Positions 1-7,125 are shown, numbered from the stretch's first letter. The stretch: 45,065 bases of DNA from Oscillospiraceae bacterium (GCA_017545165.1 JAFWQQ010000024.1:1-45065), one strand, 5' to 3'. The notes: generated by a model not told the origin, from the letters alone. Program-made: numbers and translations.

Positions 1-129
1 CTCGGCAGCGTCTTCCTTCGCGGGCTCTTCTTTGCCGGCGTCAGTCTTCTCGGTTTCCGCAGGCTCACCGCAAGCAGCAAGCGAGAAGATCATGGCAAGC
101 GCAAGAAGAAGTGCAAGAAGCTTTTTCAT
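1..129 (-). CDS. dctP: TRAP transporter substrate-binding lipoprotein, N-terminal fragment
   Basis: Only the first 43 codons are inside the window; the gene runs off the left edge. Translation starts MKKLLALLLALAMIFSLAAC and continues into an acidic, Lys/Glu-rich linker. It is a lipoprotein signal peptide with lipobox LAAC and Cys20 as the lipidation site. An AGGAGG ribosome site lies just upstream of the ATG (plus-strand complement at about 133-140). It is the third gene of a minus-strand operon after dctQ and dctM, the place where the extracytoplasmic solute receptor of TRAP systems normally sits. The visible part carries no binding-domain residues, so the DctP assignment rests on context. 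Substrate unknown. Confidence 0.75.
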   Translation of the reverse strand, partial: MKKLLALLLALAMIFSLAACGEPAETEKTDAGKEEPAKEDAAE

Positions 130-195
130 GATGTTCCTCCTAAAATGTTTTTATCTGCATCACACAAACGTGTGAAAACAGCTGAAAAATGAGTA

Positions 196-1506
196 TCACC
201 CCAAAAGCGCAAGGCTGAAGAAGGGTACATAGGTGATCAGCAGCAGGGCTGCGATGCAGGCCACGATCATGGGCCAAACCGCCCTGGAAATGCTGGTGAT
301 GGTGACGCGGGTCTTGTCTTTCAGGTCTTGCATCTTGTCTGCAAGGCCGATGGCGACGAACAGGTTCACGCCCACCGGCGGCGTTACCTGACCGATGGCA
401 AGGTTCACCGTGGCGAGGACGCCGAAATGGACCAGATCGATGCCCAGCTTCTGCGCCACGGGATACATGATGGGAATAAAGATGTACATGGCGGAGTTGG
501 CGTCCACAAAGCAGCCGGCAATCAGGAAAATGACGTTCACAATGAGCAGGAACACATACTTGTTGCCGGAAACCTGCAGCAGCAGCGCTTGGGCCGCGTT
601 GGAGATGCCATGCTTGGTGCAGACGATGGAAAACACGGCGGCGGTGCCGATGATGAGCATGATGGAGCCGGTGGTCTTGCCGGAATCCACCATGATTTTG
701 ATGAGCTTCTTCAGGTTGATTTCCCTGTAGATAAAGATCCCGACGAGCAGCGCGTAGACAACAGAGACAGCTGCGGCCTCCGTCGGCGTGAAGATTCCGC
801 CGTAGATGCCGCCCAGGATAATGACGGGTACCAGGAATCCCCACAGCGCAGACAGGAAGGTTTTTCCCCGATGGGCCCAGGTGGAACGCTCGCGGGAGGC
901 CCGGATCCCTTTCCGACAAACCTCGATCAACACGACAGCAATCAGGGCCAGGCCCATCATAATGCCGGGGATGATGCCGCCCATGAACAGGTTGCCCACG
1001 CTGGCGCCCTCACCCACGATGGAGGAATAAACCACGAAAGCGATCGAGGGCGGGATCACGATGGCGATCGAGGAGGCCGTTGCCATCAGGGCAGAAGCGA
1101 AGGGCGCTGAGAAGCCGCCGGAGTTCACCATGGCGGGGATCAGGATGATGCCCAACGCCGCCACGGTGGCCGGACCGGAACCGGAGATAGCGCCGAAGAA
1201 CATGGCAACGATCACGCACACGATGGCGATGCCGCCCCGCTGGTGGCCCACGCAGTCGTCTATAAAGCCAATCAGGCGCTTGGAAATGCCCGCCTCAGCC
1301 ATCACATTGCCGGAGATGACAAAGAAGGGAATAGCCAGCAGCAAGAACTTGGACATACCGCTGAAAACATTGGTAGGCACGATGGAGACGATCTTGTCAT
1401 GCCCGTAATACATGGCGAAAACCGAGGACAGGCCCAGGCTTACCGCGATGGGCACGTTCAGCAGCAGCAAAATAAAGAAGCTGCCAAATAGAATAAAATT
1501 GATCAT
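196..1506 (-). CDS. dctM: TRAP transporter large permease DctM
   Basis: A 436-residue, almost entirely hydrophobic protein with about 12 membrane segments, the usual DctM length. It contains the family-type Gly-rich stretch GAISGSGPATVAALG and a later GQVTPPVGVNLFVA segment. DctM forms the transport core of the tripartite ATP-independent periplasmic transporter and moves organic anions using an ion gradient. The ATG overlaps the dctQ stop in an ATGA arrangement, indicating translational coupling, and dctP follows 66 bases downstream. The nearby GntR regulator and dehydrogenase suggest a sugar acid or other carboxylate as substrate; that is inference. Confidence 0.93.
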   Translation of the reverse strand: MINFILFGSFFILLLLNVPIAVSLGLSSVFAMYYGHDKIVSIVPTNVFSGMSKFLLLAIPFFVISGNVMAEAGISKRLIGFIDDCVGHQRGGIAIVCVIVAMFFGAISGSGPATVAALGIILIPAMVNSGGFSAPFASALMATASSIAIVIPPSIAFVVYSSIVGEGASVGNLFMGGIIPGIMMGLALIAVVLIEVCRKGIRASRERSTWAHRGKTFLSALWGFLVPVIILGGIYGGIFTPTEAAAVSVVYALLVGIFIYREINLKKLIKIMVDSGKTTGSIMLIIGTAAVFSIVCTKHGISNAAQALLLQVSGNKYVFLLIVNVIFLIAGCFVDANSAMYIFIPIMYPVAQKLGIDLVHFGVLATVNLAIGQVTPPVGVNLFVAIGLADKMQDLKDKTRVTITSISRAVWPMIVACIAALLLITYVPFFSLALLG

Positions 1507-2072
1507 TTGGAAGCCTCCTCTTTCAGGGACGCAGCGTCCTCCTCAGGCAATTCAGCTTTCTTTTCCGGCTGCTTCATGCAGGCCGCGTTTTCCGTAAGCA
1601 CATCCACCAGATACTCCACGCTGTGAATGATTAGCAGGACAGCACCCAGAGGGATCGCCACATAAAACAGGCCTTCCGGAAGCTTCAGCGACTCCGTCAG
1701 CTTCGGATGCGCCTCAAAAAGCTTCAGGCTGATCACTTTCCGCCAGCCGCTCCAGGCAAGGATCCCATAGAAAAACAGATTGAACAGCGTAAAGATGCAC
1801 GCCATGATTTTTTTGCCGGTCTTCCCCACGAGATCATAAATCAGAGACAAACTAATCAGTCCGCCATCGCGGGCACAGAGAGCACAGCCGCACATGATCA
1901 TCAACACGAAGATATTTACCGTCAACTCTTCGGTAAAGGCGATCCTGCTGTGGAACACATAGCGGGCCAGAACATTGGCGAAGGCTACCGCCGTGATCAC
2001 GATGCCGATGATCACCTGAACGGCGGATTCCACATAGCCGAGGCCGTTCATGATCTTTTTGAAAACTTTCAT
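1503..2072 (-). CDS. dctQ: TRAP transporter small permease DctQ
   Basis: A 189-residue membrane protein starting MKVFKKIMNGLGYVESAVQ, with four hydrophobic segments and the DctQ-type charged N-terminus, followed by an acidic C-terminal tail (residues about 165-189). The reading frame is open for 56 more codons upstream, but that stretch has no membrane-protein character and covers the promoter and operator. The start at 2072 has AAAGGA nine bases upstream and gives the normal family length. DctQ joins DctM to make the membrane part of the TRAP transporter. It is the first gene of the operon, 64 bases downstream of a FadR-type operator. Confidence 0.9.
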   Translation of the reverse strand: MKVFKKIMNGLGYVESAVQVIIGIVITAVAFANVLARYVFHSRIAFTEELTVNIFVLMIMCGCALCARDGGLISLSLIYDLVGKTGKKIMACIFTLFNLFFYGILAWSGWRKVISLKLFEAHPKLTESLKLPEGLFYVAIPLGAVLLIIHSVEYLVDVLTENAACMKQPEKKAELPEEDAASLKEEASK

Positions 2073-2135
2073 AGCACCATTCCTTTCTGGAGTGTTCCGC
2101 CCTCTCATCGAAGAGCAAAAGCAGCCTAAGGCCGC

Positions 2136-2146
2136 TGGTCCTACCA
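2136..2146. promoter_or_regulatory. FadR/GntR-type operator, TRAP side
   Basis: The sequence TGGTCCTACCA is a perfect 4-3-4 dyad (TGGT-N3-ACCA). This matches the half-site spacing of operators bound by FadR-subfamily GntR regulators. It begins at the expected transcription start of the TRAP promoter (-10 box at 2153-2158), so bound regulator should block transcription. The same 15 bases (with an AAAAA tail) recur at 2314-2328. The regulator encoded at 4239-4928 is the obvious candidate ligand. Confidence 0.75.
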
Positions 2147-2152
2147 AAAATG

Positions 2153-2181
2153 ATTTTACTCCTTTCCCTATCGCCATGCAA
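2153..2181 (-). promoter_or_regulatory. Sigma-70/A promoter for dctQMP
   Basis: On the minus strand: -35 TTGCAT (2181-2176), a 17-base spacer, -10 TAAAAT (2158-2153). The predicted start is near 2146, at the edge of the operator at 2136-2146, and about 75 bases before the dctQ ATG. Confidence 0.75.
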
Positions 2182-2313
2182 GAGCAAGCCTCTTGGCAAA
2201 AAGGCGAAATATGCATCAATTTTTTGTAGAAATAGCACAAGAATCCTCCCCTCCACGGGTCAAACAGGCCTGATTCAGGCGGGATTGATAATTTTTTATC
2301 ACAGTTTGGTCTA

Positions 2314-2324
2314 TGGTCCTACCA
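2314..2324. promoter_or_regulatory. FadR/GntR-type operator, dehydrogenase-operon side
   Basis: Second exact copy of TGGTCCTACCA, nine bases upstream of the -35 box of the plus-strand promoter. An extra TTTGGT half-site lies at 2305-2310. The two operator centres are 178 bases apart, close to 17 helical turns at 10.5 bp per turn, so both sites face the same side of the DNA. Repression by looping is possible but unproven. Confidence 0.72.
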
Positions 2325-2332
2325 AAAAGGGA

Positions 2333-2361
2333 TTGTCAGTCCCGGAAAAATCAGGTACAAT
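2333..2361 (+). promoter_or_regulatory. Sigma-70/A promoter for the 2410-5987 operon
   Basis: -35 TTGTCA (2333-2338), a 17-base spacer, -10 TACAAT (2356-2361). The predicted start is near 2368, about 42 bases before the first ATG. It is divergent from the TRAP promoter, with about 150 bases between the two -35 boxes. Confidence 0.78.
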
Positions 2362-2409
2362 AGATTATATAGAAAACAGTCCCGGTCACGGGGCGGATGG
2401 GAGCGGCGT

Positions 2410-2607
2410 ATGAAAACAGTTCAGGCCCACGGGCTGGGAGAGTATCAGATCATCGGCGAGCGGGAATCCGAGGCTGCCGCCGTCTTTGAGACCGGCTATC
2501 TCGAGGCCTGCCGCAGCAGCGGCGACGGGGACTCTCTGCTCTGGGAGCTGGCCGGTCTGCGGCGGCGCATCATGGAGGAGTATCATGTGTCCATCACTCT
2601 CGTCTGA
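2410..2607 (+). CDS. Small hypothetical protein (65 aa)
   Basis: A 65-residue soluble protein, MKTVQAHGLGEYQIIGERES at the start, ending EEYHVSITLV. No family is recognised. It is the first ORF after a good promoter and has a modest GGGAG site before the ATG. Its last 23 bases overlap the start of the hydrolase gene in another frame, and its codons carry that gene's GGAGGAG ribosome site. This could be a real small protein or a leader ORF coupling translation of the hydrolase. Expression is inferred only. Confidence 0.5.
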   Translation: MKTVQAHGLGEYQIIGERESEAAAVFETGYLEACRSSGDGDSLLWELAGLRRRIMEEYHVSITLV

Positions 2608-3229
2608 AGCGGATTCCGCTCCCCTCCCCCGGCCCAAGCTCTATTGTCTGGGAGACAGTCTGACCTTCGGCTACGGGGTCTCTCCCCGGGAGCGCTGGCT
2701 CACCCTTGCATCGGAGCGCTCTGGATGGCAGCTGATGAACCGGGGCGTCTGCGGGGATACCACCGGCGGGATGCTGGTGCGCCTGCGGGAACTGCTCACG
2801 GCGGTGCGCAAGCCTCAGGCGGTGATGCTGATGGGCGGCGCCAACGACATTTTCTACTCCGGCAGCGAACAGGGTGCCCGGGCCAACATGGGCGCGATGA
2901 TCCAGCAGCTGCTGACCGCCGGGGTCCTGCCCCTGGCGGCGATCCCCATGCCCATCGTGCCGGATTGGCACCCGGAGGAATGGGGCGCCGTGGTGGATTT
3001 CAGGCAGGCCGACACGCTGCTGAAGCGCTATGGGGACTGGCTTGCCGCCTATTGCCGTGTCTTTCACGTAAAAACCGTGGACTTCCGACCCCTGTTTCTG
3101 GATGAGGAAGGCAGCATTCGTCGGGACCTGTACCTGGACGGCCTGCACCCCAACCCGGAGGGACATCGTCAGATGGCGGCGCTGCTCAGCGGTCTGCTGC
3201 AGGAATGGGAGGCGGAGCTTTCCCGATGA
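2585..3229 (+). CDS. SGNH/GDSL-family hydrolase
   Basis: A 214-residue protein with the SGNH blocks in order. Block I is CLGDSLTFGYG with nucleophile Ser25, block II has Gly57 (GVCGDTTGG), block III is GGANDI with Asn87, and block V is DGLHPNPEGH with Asp185 and His188. Such enzymes are esterases, lipases, acetylesterases or lysophospholipases; no signal peptide is seen, so this one is probably cytoplasmic. The start at 2585 is chosen because GGAGGAG lies five bases upstream; the longer open frame upstream overlaps the preceding ORF and is low-complexity. The stop overlaps the lplA start (ATGA), so the two are coupled. Its substrate in this pathway is unknown. Confidence 0.88.
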   Translation: MCPSLSSEADSAPLPRPKLYCLGDSLTFGYGVSPRERWLTLASERSGWQLMNRGVCGDTTGGMLVRLRELLTAVRKPQAVMLMGGANDIFYSGSEQGARANMGAMIQQLLTAGVLPLAAIPMPIVPDWHPEEWGAVVDFRQADTLLKRYGDWLAAYCRVFHVKTVDFRPLFLDEEGSIRRDLYLDGLHPNPEGHRQMAALLSGLLQEWEAELSR

Positions 3230-4227
3230 ACGATCTGGCATATTTTGATCTGCGGACGACTGACGCTCCCTGGAATCTGGCCGCCGAGCAGCATGTATTT
3301 GACGCGCTGCCCAGGGACCGGAGCTATTTCCTTCTCTGGCAGAACCGCAGCGCCGTCATCATCGGCAAGCACCAGGATACCCTGGCCGAGATCAACCAGT
3401 CCTTTGTGGAGCGGCAGGGCATCCAGGTCGTACGCCGTCTTTCCGGCGGGGGCGCTGTCTATCACGACCTTGGGAATCTGAATTATACGATCATCACCGA
3501 CTCCGGCAGTACGGAGAAGCTGAATATGAGCCTCTTCTGTCAGCCGGTGCTGCGGGTCCTGCGGAAGCTGGGAGCTCCCGCGGAGCTCACCGGCCGCAAC
3601 GACATGACCCTCCGGGGACAGAAGTTTTCCGGCAGCGCCCAGTACCTGCGCCATGGCCGCATCCTGCACCACGGGACCCTGCTCTTCGATTCGGATCTGA
3701 GCGTGGTCCAGCAGGCCCTGCGGGTAGACCCGGAAAAGATCCGATCCAAGGGCCTGCCCTCGGTCCGCAGTCGGGTCACCAATCTGCGGCCCTGGCTGCC
3801 GGCGGGCATGGACCTGCCCCTTTTCCGGCAGACCCTGCTGGAGGAGATCCTGCGGGAAACTCCCGGCCGGGCCTGGACCTTCTCCGAAGAGGACCGGGCG
3901 GCCATCGAGGAGCTGTGCCGGACCCGCTACCGGACCTGGGAGTGGAACGTGGGCTTCTCCCCCGCCTCCTCTCTGATCCGACGCAGGCGCTTCGAGGGCT
4001 GCGGCAGCGTGGAGGCCCGGATCCAGATGGAGCACGGGCGGATCGTCTCTCTTCGTTTTGTGGGCGACTTTTTCAGCGCAGAGGAGCCGGATCCTCTGGA
4101 GAAGAAGCTTGTCGGCCTGCCGCTGGAGCGGACCGCCCTGGCCCGGGCTCTGGAAGGTCTGGACGTCTCCCGGTTTTTCCTCGGAATAGAAACCCCGCAG
4201 CTTCTGGAGCTGCTATGTGAACAATAG
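3226..4227 (+). CDS. lplA: Lipoate-protein ligase A
   Basis: A 333-residue protein of the BPL/LplA/LipB family with the lipoate-ligase signature RRLSGGGAVYHD (residues 70-81) and the lysine motif GQKFSGSA (Lys133). It activates lipoate with ATP and attaches it to lysines of H-protein or 2-oxoacid dehydrogenase E2 subunits. The length includes the C-terminal accessory domain (about residues 250-333), as in bacterial LplA. The start at 3226 is preferred over an in-frame ATG at 3205 because it overlaps the hydrolase stop and has GGAG upstream. No lipoylated enzyme is encoded in the window, so its presence in a TRAP/dehydrogenase locus is unexplained. Confidence 0.93.
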   Translation: MNDLAYFDLRTTDAPWNLAAEQHVFDALPRDRSYFLLWQNRSAVIIGKHQDTLAEINQSFVERQGIQVVRRLSGGGAVYHDLGNLNYTIITDSGSTEKLNMSLFCQPVLRVLRKLGAPAELTGRNDMTLRGQKFSGSAQYLRHGRILHHGTLLFDSDLSVVQQALRVDPEKIRSKGLPSVRSRVTNLRPWLPAGMDLPLFRQTLLEEILRETPGRAWTFSEEDRAAIEELCRTRYRTWEWNVGFSPASSLIRRRRFEGCGSVEARIQMEHGRIVSLRFVGDFFSAEEPDPLEKKLVGLPLERTALARALEGLDVSRFFLGIETPQLLELLCEQ

Positions 4228-4238
4228 AGAAAGGCGGC

Positions 4239-4928
4239 GTGAATACAATGGCCGTGCGTTTTGACAAAATTCAACACAGCTCCCCCACGGTTCCGGAATT
4301 GGTGCTGGACAGTCTTCTCAACGCCATCGAGGCCGGAAAGCTGCAGATCGGTTCCGAGCTCCCCCCCGAGCGGGATCTGGCCGAGGCTCTGGGCATTTCC
4401 CGGAACTCTCTGCGGGAGTGCCTGTCGATCATGAGCTTTATGGGCATCGTGGAAAACCGGGGCAATCGAAAGATCCTGGTAAAGAACGCGGATTACTACC
4501 GCAAGGCCCGCTCTCTGCTGGAGCTGAGCTATTCTCCCAGCACCTTTGACGACTTCATGGAGTTTCGCCGGACCAACGAGCGCGAGATCGCCCGTCTGGC
4601 CTGCCGTCGTGCTACCGAGGAGGATCTGGACCGGCTTCGCAGCTCGGTGGAGCGGCTGGAGAACGACGCCACCGACTACCTGGCGGATGTGGAGTTCCAC
4701 GTGAACCTGGCCTATGCCAGCCACAACACCATTTTTGCCGCCATGCTGGACTATGTGAACTGTCTGATCCTGGAGCTGCGCATGCGCTTTTTCGAGCGGG
4801 AGGACTATCACGGAAAGACCGCCCAGGCCCACCGCCGGATCTACGAGGCGGTGCGGGACCGGGACGAGGAGCTGGCCGCCTACGAGATGGGCCGCCACCT
4901 GAAGATCATCGAAAACTACGAAGACTGA
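4239..4928 (+). CDS. FadR-subfamily GntR transcriptional regulator
   Basis: A 229-residue protein with an N-terminal winged helix (about 15-82; GSELPPERDLAEALGISR is the classic GntR recognition region). The C-terminal FCD domain is all-helical, with Asp150, His154, His198 and His220 as likely metal/effector ligands. FadR-type regulators usually repress sugar-acid or carboxylate genes and release DNA on binding the acid. Two FadR-like operators lie at the divergent promoters upstream (2136 and 2314), so it probably regulates its own operon and the TRAP genes. Start uncertain: GTG at 4239 follows AGAAAGGCGG closely, while the ATG at 4248 has better spacing. Confidence 0.92.
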   Translation: MNTMAVRFDKIQHSSPTVPELVLDSLLNAIEAGKLQIGSELPPERDLAEALGISRNSLRECLSIMSFMGIVENRGNRKILVKNADYYRKARSLLELSYSPSTFDDFMEFRRTNEREIARLACRRATEEDLDRLRSSVERLENDATDYLADVEFHVNLAYASHNTIFAAMLDYVNCLILELRMRFFEREDYHGKTAQAHRRIYEAVRDRDEELAAYEMGRHLKIIENYED

Positions 4929-4940
4929 GGAGGGAAGCTC

Positions 4941-5987
4941 ATGCAGAAAACCATGCGAGGCATCGTCAAGGCTGCCGCCGGCCCCGGTCTGGAATACCGG
5001 ACGGATCTGCCTGTCCCGGAAATCGGGGAAAACGAAGTCCTGATGAAGATCCGCTGCGCCTCCATCTGCGGCACGGATCTGGGGATCTACAACTGGGGAG
5101 ACTGGGCCCGGCGGCGCATGAAGGTCTTTCCCCGCATCATCGGCCATGAGACCACCGGTGAGATCGTAGCGGTGGGCGCAGCGGTGAAGGACCGCTTCGT
5201 CGGCCAGCGGGTCTCCGTGGAGACCCATATGTGGGACGGCACCTGTCCCCACTGCCTGGCCGGGAGACGGCACGTCTGCCAGAACATGACCCTCTACGGC
5301 ATCCAGACCGATGGGGCCTTTGCGGAGTACTCCAAGGTCCGCGCCGACGTCACCTATGTCCTGGCCGACGAGCTCAGCGACGAGCAGGGCTGCATTTTTG
5401 AGCCCATGGGCTCCGGCGTTCACGGCGTGGAGGAGGCCCAGGTCAAGGGCAAGACCGTTCTGGTAGCCGGCTGCGGCGCCATCGGGCTCACGGTCGTCGC
5501 CGCCTGTCGGGTTTTCGGCGCTAAAACCATCATCGCCAGCGACCTCTATGACGAAAAGCTGGAGGCCGCACGGGCCATGGGCGCAGACGTCACAGTGAAC
5601 GTCCGCCGGGAGAATCTGGTGGAAATCGTCCTGAGGCTGACCAAGGGTCTGGGTGTGGAGGCCGCCATCGACGTCACCGGCAGTCCCGCCTCACTGAACA
5701 GCTCCCTCAAATGTGTCATGGCCATGGGCTGTCTGGTCAGCGTGGGTCTTCCCGGCGAGCCTGTGACCATGGACATGACCGAGGATCTCTTCTATCGGCA
5801 GATCCACCTCTCCGGCATCTGCGGACGCCGGATCTGGGAGACCTGGGACGATTTCACCACCGTGATGAAGGACCCCATCTACGATATGAAGCGGGTCATC
5901 GGCGGCCAATTTGCCCTGGAGGATTATGAGGCAGGCTTTGCCAGGATGCGCAGCGGCGCCCCGGGCAAGATGTTCCTCTATCCCTGA
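4941..5987 (+). CDS. Zinc-dependent medium-chain dehydrogenase (threonine/polyol dehydrogenase-like)
   Basis: A 348-residue MDR-superfamily oxidoreductase. Catalytic zinc ligands are Cys43 (SICGTD), His69-Glu70 (GHE) and Glu154. The Rossmann motif GCGAIG (177-182) is followed by an Asp-ended strand, pointing to NAD+. The IYNWGDWA segment and late IWETWDD segment resemble L-threonine 3-dehydrogenase and related sugar-acid dehydrogenases. The structural-zinc loop has only three cysteines (102, 105, 113); the first position is Asp99. Next to a TRAP importer and GntR regulator, oxidation of a sugar acid or hydroxy-acid is the likely job; the substrate is not determined. It is last in the operon, 12 bases after the regulator. 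Confidence 0.9.
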   Translation: MQKTMRGIVKAAAGPGLEYRTDLPVPEIGENEVLMKIRCASICGTDLGIYNWGDWARRRMKVFPRIIGHETTGEIVAVGAAVKDRFVGQRVSVETHMWDGTCPHCLAGRRHVCQNMTLYGIQTDGAFAEYSKVRADVTYVLADELSDEQGCIFEPMGSGVHGVEEAQVKGKTVLVAGCGAIGLTVVAACRVFGAKTIIASDLYDEKLEAARAMGADVTVNVRRENLVEIVLRLTKGLGVEAAIDVTGSPASLNSSLKCVMAMGCLVSVGLPGEPVTMDMTEDLFYRQIHLSGICGRRIWETWDDFTTVMKDPIYDMKRVIGGQFALEDYEAGFARMRSGAPGKMFLYP

Positions 5988-6001
5988 GGATAAATGGTCA
6001 C

Positions 6002-6030
6002 AGCCCCCTTCCGCATAGCGGAAGGGGGCT
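6002..6030. repeat. 29-bp perfect hairpin, first copy
   Basis: A 13-bp stem (AGCCCCCTTCCGC with its complement) and an ATA loop. The identical 29 bases recur in the same orientation at 6193-6221. The pair brackets the three-hairpin repeat between two convergent genes. There is no U-run, so a plain intrinsic terminator is unlikely, though it may stop or stabilise transcripts from either side. Confidence 0.85.
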
Positions 6031-6161
6031 CAAGCTGTCGACAAAGTGTCGACAGCTTGAGCGGCAAAAATGGAAACTTCCGAAAAAGTTTCCATTTTTG
6101 CAGGATTGAACGTGAAGGGGGGCATACCCTCCCCCCTTCACAATCCCCCCATGCGTGTCGA
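6030..6161. repeat. Three-hairpin dispersed repeat, copy A
   Basis: A 132-bp unit made of three successive palindromes. Hairpin 1 (6030-6060) has a 14-bp stem containing GTCGAC and a 3-base loop. Hairpin 2 (6064-6101) has a 16-bp stem, GCAAAAATGGAAACTT with its complement, and loop CCGAAA. Hairpin 3 (6112-6141) has an 11-bp stem, GTGAAGGGGGG, and an 8-base loop. A conserved tail CAATCCCCCCATGCG follows. A second copy about 95% identical lies at 44924-45054. It sits between convergent genes and encodes no convincing protein. Confidence 0.9.
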
Positions 6162-6192
6162 TACGCTGCCTTGGGGCTTTGTCTACAGTCTC

Positions 6193-6221
6193 AGCCCCCT
6201 TCCGCATAGCGGAAGGGGGCT
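6193..6221. repeat. 29-bp perfect hairpin, second copy
   Basis: Exact repeat of 6002-6030, 18 bases from the 3' end of the SdpI-like gene on the other strand. The bases between the three-hairpin unit and this hairpin (6162-6192) are not obviously structured, except that GGGGCT at 6174-6179 could pair with the AGCCCC of this hairpin as an alternative fold. Confidence 0.85.
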
Positions 6222-6238
6222 GTAATGCTTCTGCAGGA

Positions 6239-6955
6239 TCATTCTTTCAGAAGGAAAGCCGCAGCCACAGGGCTCAGCAGCAGGAGCAGCAGCAGAACGG
6301 CGCTCCAAACGGGCAGGCCTCCCAGCACAAAGAGCAGGCCGGGGATCAGCAGGCCCGCCAGCATCCAGCTGACGCCGGCGATGCGGTGGACGGTCTTCCA
6401 GCGGCTCTCCGAGTATTGCAGGCGGCGGATCCGGAAAGCCAGCTTTGCGTCCCGGGGACAATCAAAGAAATATCCTCCCAGGATCAGCAGCAAAAGGCCC
6501 AGCACGCAGGCCAGCAGAAAGCCCGTATCCCTGCCCTGTCCGGCGGCGCTGCGCATCCAGTGGGAGGAGAGCAGCAGGGAGATGGGCGCGATAGACCACC
6601 GGCCCAGCAGCCGCACCGGGGTGGGCGGGACCTTCAGAGCCCGTTGGTGAAGCCAGAGCTGACCGTGCACGATGCCGTTGAGCACACAGCCCAGGCCAGG
6701 CACGCCGAAAACCAGCACTGCCCGGGGCATGGAATCATCCTGCCCGGAGGGCCCCACCAGGCCCGTCTCCACGATGGGCGGGATGGCGTTCCAGAGACGC
6801 AGGCCCAGCAGCATGGGCAGCGCGCAGCAGAGCGTGGTAGCCAGTGCGGAGAGCAGGGCCTTCTCCCTGCTCACATGATGTCCGAAGCGGCGACTGGCTT
6901 CCTTTTCCTGTCCACGGGTCAAACCGTATGTTTTTTTCGTCTGTTTCGTACTCAT
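6239..6955 (-). CDS. SdpI-like (DUF1648-type) membrane protein
   Basis: A 238-residue integral membrane protein with about six hydrophobic segments. The N-terminal half resembles DUF1648 (a helix followed by an extracytoplasmic loop and a second helix). The C-terminal half resembles SdpI: a short loop with FRIRRLQYSESRWKTVHR between helices, like the Arg-x-Trp/His segment of SdpI immunity proteins. In Bacillus, SdpI protects against the SdpC toxin, but most homologues have no known role. A promoter (6963-6991) is so close to the ATG that the transcript would be leaderless, and no ribosome site is visible. It is monocistronic, convergent with the dehydrogenase operon. Confidence 0.65.
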   Translation of the reverse strand: MSTKQTKKTYGLTRGQEKEASRRFGHHVSREKALLSALATTLCCALPMLLGLRLWNAIPPIVETGLVGPSGQDDSMPRAVLVFGVPGLGCVLNGIVHGQLWLHQRALKVPPTPVRLLGRWSIAPISLLLSSHWMRSAAGQGRDTGFLLACVLGLLLLILGGYFFDCPRDAKLAFRIRRLQYSESRWKTVHRIAGVSWMLAGLLIPGLLFVLGGLPVWSAVLLLLLLLSPVAAAFLLKE

Positions 6956-6962
6956 GGCAGAC

Positions 6963-6991
6963 AGTATACCCCCACATTCGTTTTTTGTAAA
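6963..6991 (-). promoter_or_regulatory. Promoter of the SdpI-like gene, abutting the start codon
   Basis: On the minus strand: -35 TTTACA (6991-6986), a 17-base spacer, -10 TATACT (6968-6963). Only seven bases separate the -10 box from the ATG at 6955, so the transcript should start at or within one base of the start codon. Confidence 0.7.
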
Positions 6992-7091
6992 GAAGAGAAC
7001 GCCGGGAAAAGGAGGTCCCTCTCCTCCGCCGACGCCGCAGGGCTGGGTTTTCCGACTTCGGAAGCTTTCGGATCAAGCCCCAGACGGCGTC

Positions 7092-7125
7092 AAAAAAGGA
7101 CTGCCAAGGCAGGCAGTCCTTTTTT
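7092..7125 (-). terminator. Intrinsic terminator of the signalling operon
   Basis: A 14-bp stem (AAAAAAGGACTGCC with its complement) around a 6-base loop, with T-runs on both strands. It lies seven bases beyond the stop of the DUF218 gene, the last gene of the minus-strand operon, and could work in both directions. Confidence 0.88.

Noticed and set aside
2072..2240. Longer dctQ start at 2240
   Set aside because: The extra 56 codons cover the operator and the promoter and do not look like a DctQ N-terminus.
2150..2413. Plus-strand ORF across the TRAP promoter region
   Set aside because: It spans both operators and both promoters and has no convincing ribosome site; regulatory DNA explains the region better.
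6030..6161. CRISPR-like or riboswitch interpretation of the hairpin repeat
   Set aside because: There are only single units with no spacers, and the element lies downstream of stop codons rather than in a leader.
5994..6209. Small ORFs on both strands within the three-hairpin repeat
   Set aside because: They are made from palindromic sequence, contain no ribosome site and are not kept in frame by the indel between copies A and B.
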